From Hetaerina americana (lineage: Eukaryota > Arthropoda > Insecta > Odonata > Calopterygidae): a DNA stretch of 64,000 nucleotides. Under the pieces are notes generated by a model. That model worked only from the letters and a program-made list of their open reading frames with translations. It ran no database searches and was not told the origin of the DNA. The stretch is from assembly GCA_022747635.1 (NCBI GenBank), contig JAKTNV010000009.1, positions 67,474,677 through 67,538,676 on the forward strand. The letters are read 5' to 3'. Below, in pieces: positions 62,037 to 64,000 of the stretch. Each line of letters starts with the position of its first letter. The stretch's first letter is position 1. Made by a program: the position numbers and the translations under genes.

Positions 62037-63690
62037 AAATGTATTTAATAAATAATAAAAAATTGAATAAATAAAAATATTCGGAGGATATGACGAAGAC
62101 GCGTAGAAGAGAACTTAGGAGAAGCGGTGATTTTCAAGCGTCTGTTGGCGTAACGACTTCTTTAACAGATTTACGCAGTGAATTATTGCTGCCAAATATT
62201 GGAATAACTTTTTCACCCTTTTTTCTACACTTTCATGTGCCTGAATTTTCTTGTCCCGCACACATTAAGGAAATCATAATGAATTTGGCATAGTTGTGGA
62301 CACTGATTGATTTAGCCAAGAAAGTGAGATTGAAAGAGTATGGATTCGACCGAATCACTCATCAGTCTGGTTGAGGTCTGCATTGAGCAGAGCGAGCCGT
62401 GGCCTTTCGTGTCCGTTCGTATTTGAAAATGCCAACGTGTAGCGTAATTAAACTGAAGTGTGAGTAAACAGAGATTTCTAAAGCTATTGCCGACCGCAAT
62501 CGCACCTCACATTGCACTCCACATACTACACAACCGACATGGATGGATATCCATTGTGGATGGGTGATTCGACAACGCCTAGTAAGCGATATTCGACGAT
62601 GGGGTTTCGTTGGTATACACCCCTTCTCGTATAAACACGCACGAATGGACGAATTACTTAGCTCGAGTCGCTGCCGTTCCCTTTAAACGCGCCAGCCATG
62701 TTGCCTCAATGTCAATATTGGATGGCTACTGTCAATCGCGGAATGTCCGATTTTACGAGTTTCTGAATTTGAACTCTTGGACAGTCAGGCGGCCGAAGAC
62801 ATTAGAACAAAAAAGAGTCAAATCATGATATCATGGCACTTATTATTTCATTACGCATTTCACTGGGTCTTCCTTTTTGAAGCACATGCCGTGTAAAGTT
62901 TTATCAGTATTGAGCTGAAACAAAACTGAATTTAATATTTTGGTTACCATATTTAAAAAAGTTGAAATACTTAAGTTGAAGGACTGGTCGTAATAATTGA
63001 TACTGAATTTGGTACGCATTTTTGTATCTTGGTTTTTCCAACTGAAAATTATGAATGTATGCCAAAAAATACTGATGGCTTAAATGAATCAATAACATTT
63101 TTGATCGACGAAATTCATAGGAAACAGATCAAACAAAAATAAAGTGAGTTACATTCACACAAAATAGATGCAAATTATTTCATCTGATGAGCTCAATTTG
63201 CAAAGAATTTTACCAAGATGTTAATATTTTTCATATGTGCCCTTCACGTATTTCCCTATCCATGCAGGCAACGGTAATAAATCCCATTTAAGGTTGTGAT
63301 AGCAAACTTACTCCCTCTAATTAATTTATCAAACATTATTCCATCCTCGTGTACTTCTTTCGCGCCTTAACGACGTAATCAAGCATCTTTTGCAGCATCT
63401 TATGTGTGTATCCAATAGTGGCTATGTAATCTTTCCTGCATTTAGCGTTTGTCTTTCAAAATCAAATGTAATCATAAAGAAGACAAAAAAAAGCACAAGG
63501 AGAGCGATTTTTTACATTATAAACCAAAACCAAACAGATCTGGGAAACAATTTCCCGCAAAGCCTTGAATTAAGACACGTCCGGCAATAAACCTCTGCGA
63601 AATGGAAATCCACTAATATTACTGCCGTGGAAAGCAAAAAAAATTAACGAACGGGGAGCTTGAAGATATAAGCGTACATCCTCTCCTGTT
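62037..63690. other. non-coding stretch
   Basis: No gene or family repeat is recognised. Open frames stay below 75 codons. Confidence 0.5.
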
Positions 63691-64000
63691 ACCCGGATCG
63701 AGGAGGAGGATCATGTGGGAAAGATTTCCCGGTGGTGCGGTTCAACCAACAATCCTATTACAGCCTGCCTTCCCCTCTTCCATTTTTATCTTCGCAGTAC
63801 CTCGGCGCGCAATCATTACTGGAGTCGCCCCCCTGAATAGGTGTTATATACGTGCGACAAGGATGAGAACAAGCGGGTCTCCTCCCTACCCCCACTCCCC
63901 GGGGCGATGCGGGCAAGGGGAGTAGGGGATCCCCAATTTCCGACGCCTCCGTCGAGGTGGAGCAGCGACGGCGAAACACGTATGTCGGACCGCTCCCGGG
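63691..64000. other. moderately GC-rich right edge
   Basis: C-rich runs on the plus strand (CTCCTCCCTACCCCCACTCC) and overlapping open frames on both strands occur. No domain is seen. The feature may continue past the window. Confidence 0.4.

Overview
The window looks like a piece of a repeat-rich arthropod (probably insect) nuclear genome. It is AT-rich, carries long (TA)n microsatellites, mariner DNA transposons with TA target duplications, tRNA-headed SINEs, a decayed non-LTR retrotransposon and hairpin repeats resembling Penelope-like terminal repeats. It has almost no protein-coding sequence. I cannot name the species, and nothing suggests a bacterial, viral or plasmid origin.

The only convincing gene is at the left edge on the minus strand. 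Three coding exons (2731-2453, 1876-1685, 1378-1180), with matching phases and good splice sites, encode a pleckstrin-homology (PH) domain. A possible 33-nt microexon (162-130) would continue the frame. The gene runs off the left end. Its 5' part is not identified, so much of the remaining 61 kb may be a long upstream intron or intergenic DNA.

Layout: 0-4.3 kb, PH gene and a small GC-rich block of unclear coding status; 5-6.7 kb, a cluster of SINE copies; 8.6-12.8 kb, two almost identical 752-bp internally deleted mariners flanking two hairpins; 17.3-23.3 kb, palindromes interleaved with (TA)n tracts; 29.3-29.7 kb, a SINE next to a non-LTR 3' end; 33.4-34.2 kb, a decayed reverse-transcriptase fragment; 35.5-35.9 kb, a (TA)n tract flanked by a 32-bp perfect inverted repeat; 40.5-48.4 kb, more SINEs and two further hairpin-repeat copies; 51.1 kb, a long RNA-like hairpin; 54.2-56.0 kb, an old direct duplication; 61.5-62.0 kb, two adjacent SINE copies. 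GC-rich or one-sided purine/pyrimidine islands of 200-650 bp recur throughout and produce long low-complexity open frames that I do not regard as genes.

The best candidate for an under-described system is the set of hairpin elements sharing a CTGA(T/A)GA - stem-loop - GAAAC core, like the conserved parts of a hammerhead ribozyme. Several are folded into head-to-head palindromes and abut (TA)n tracts. Sequence families differ between copies but the order of parts is the same.
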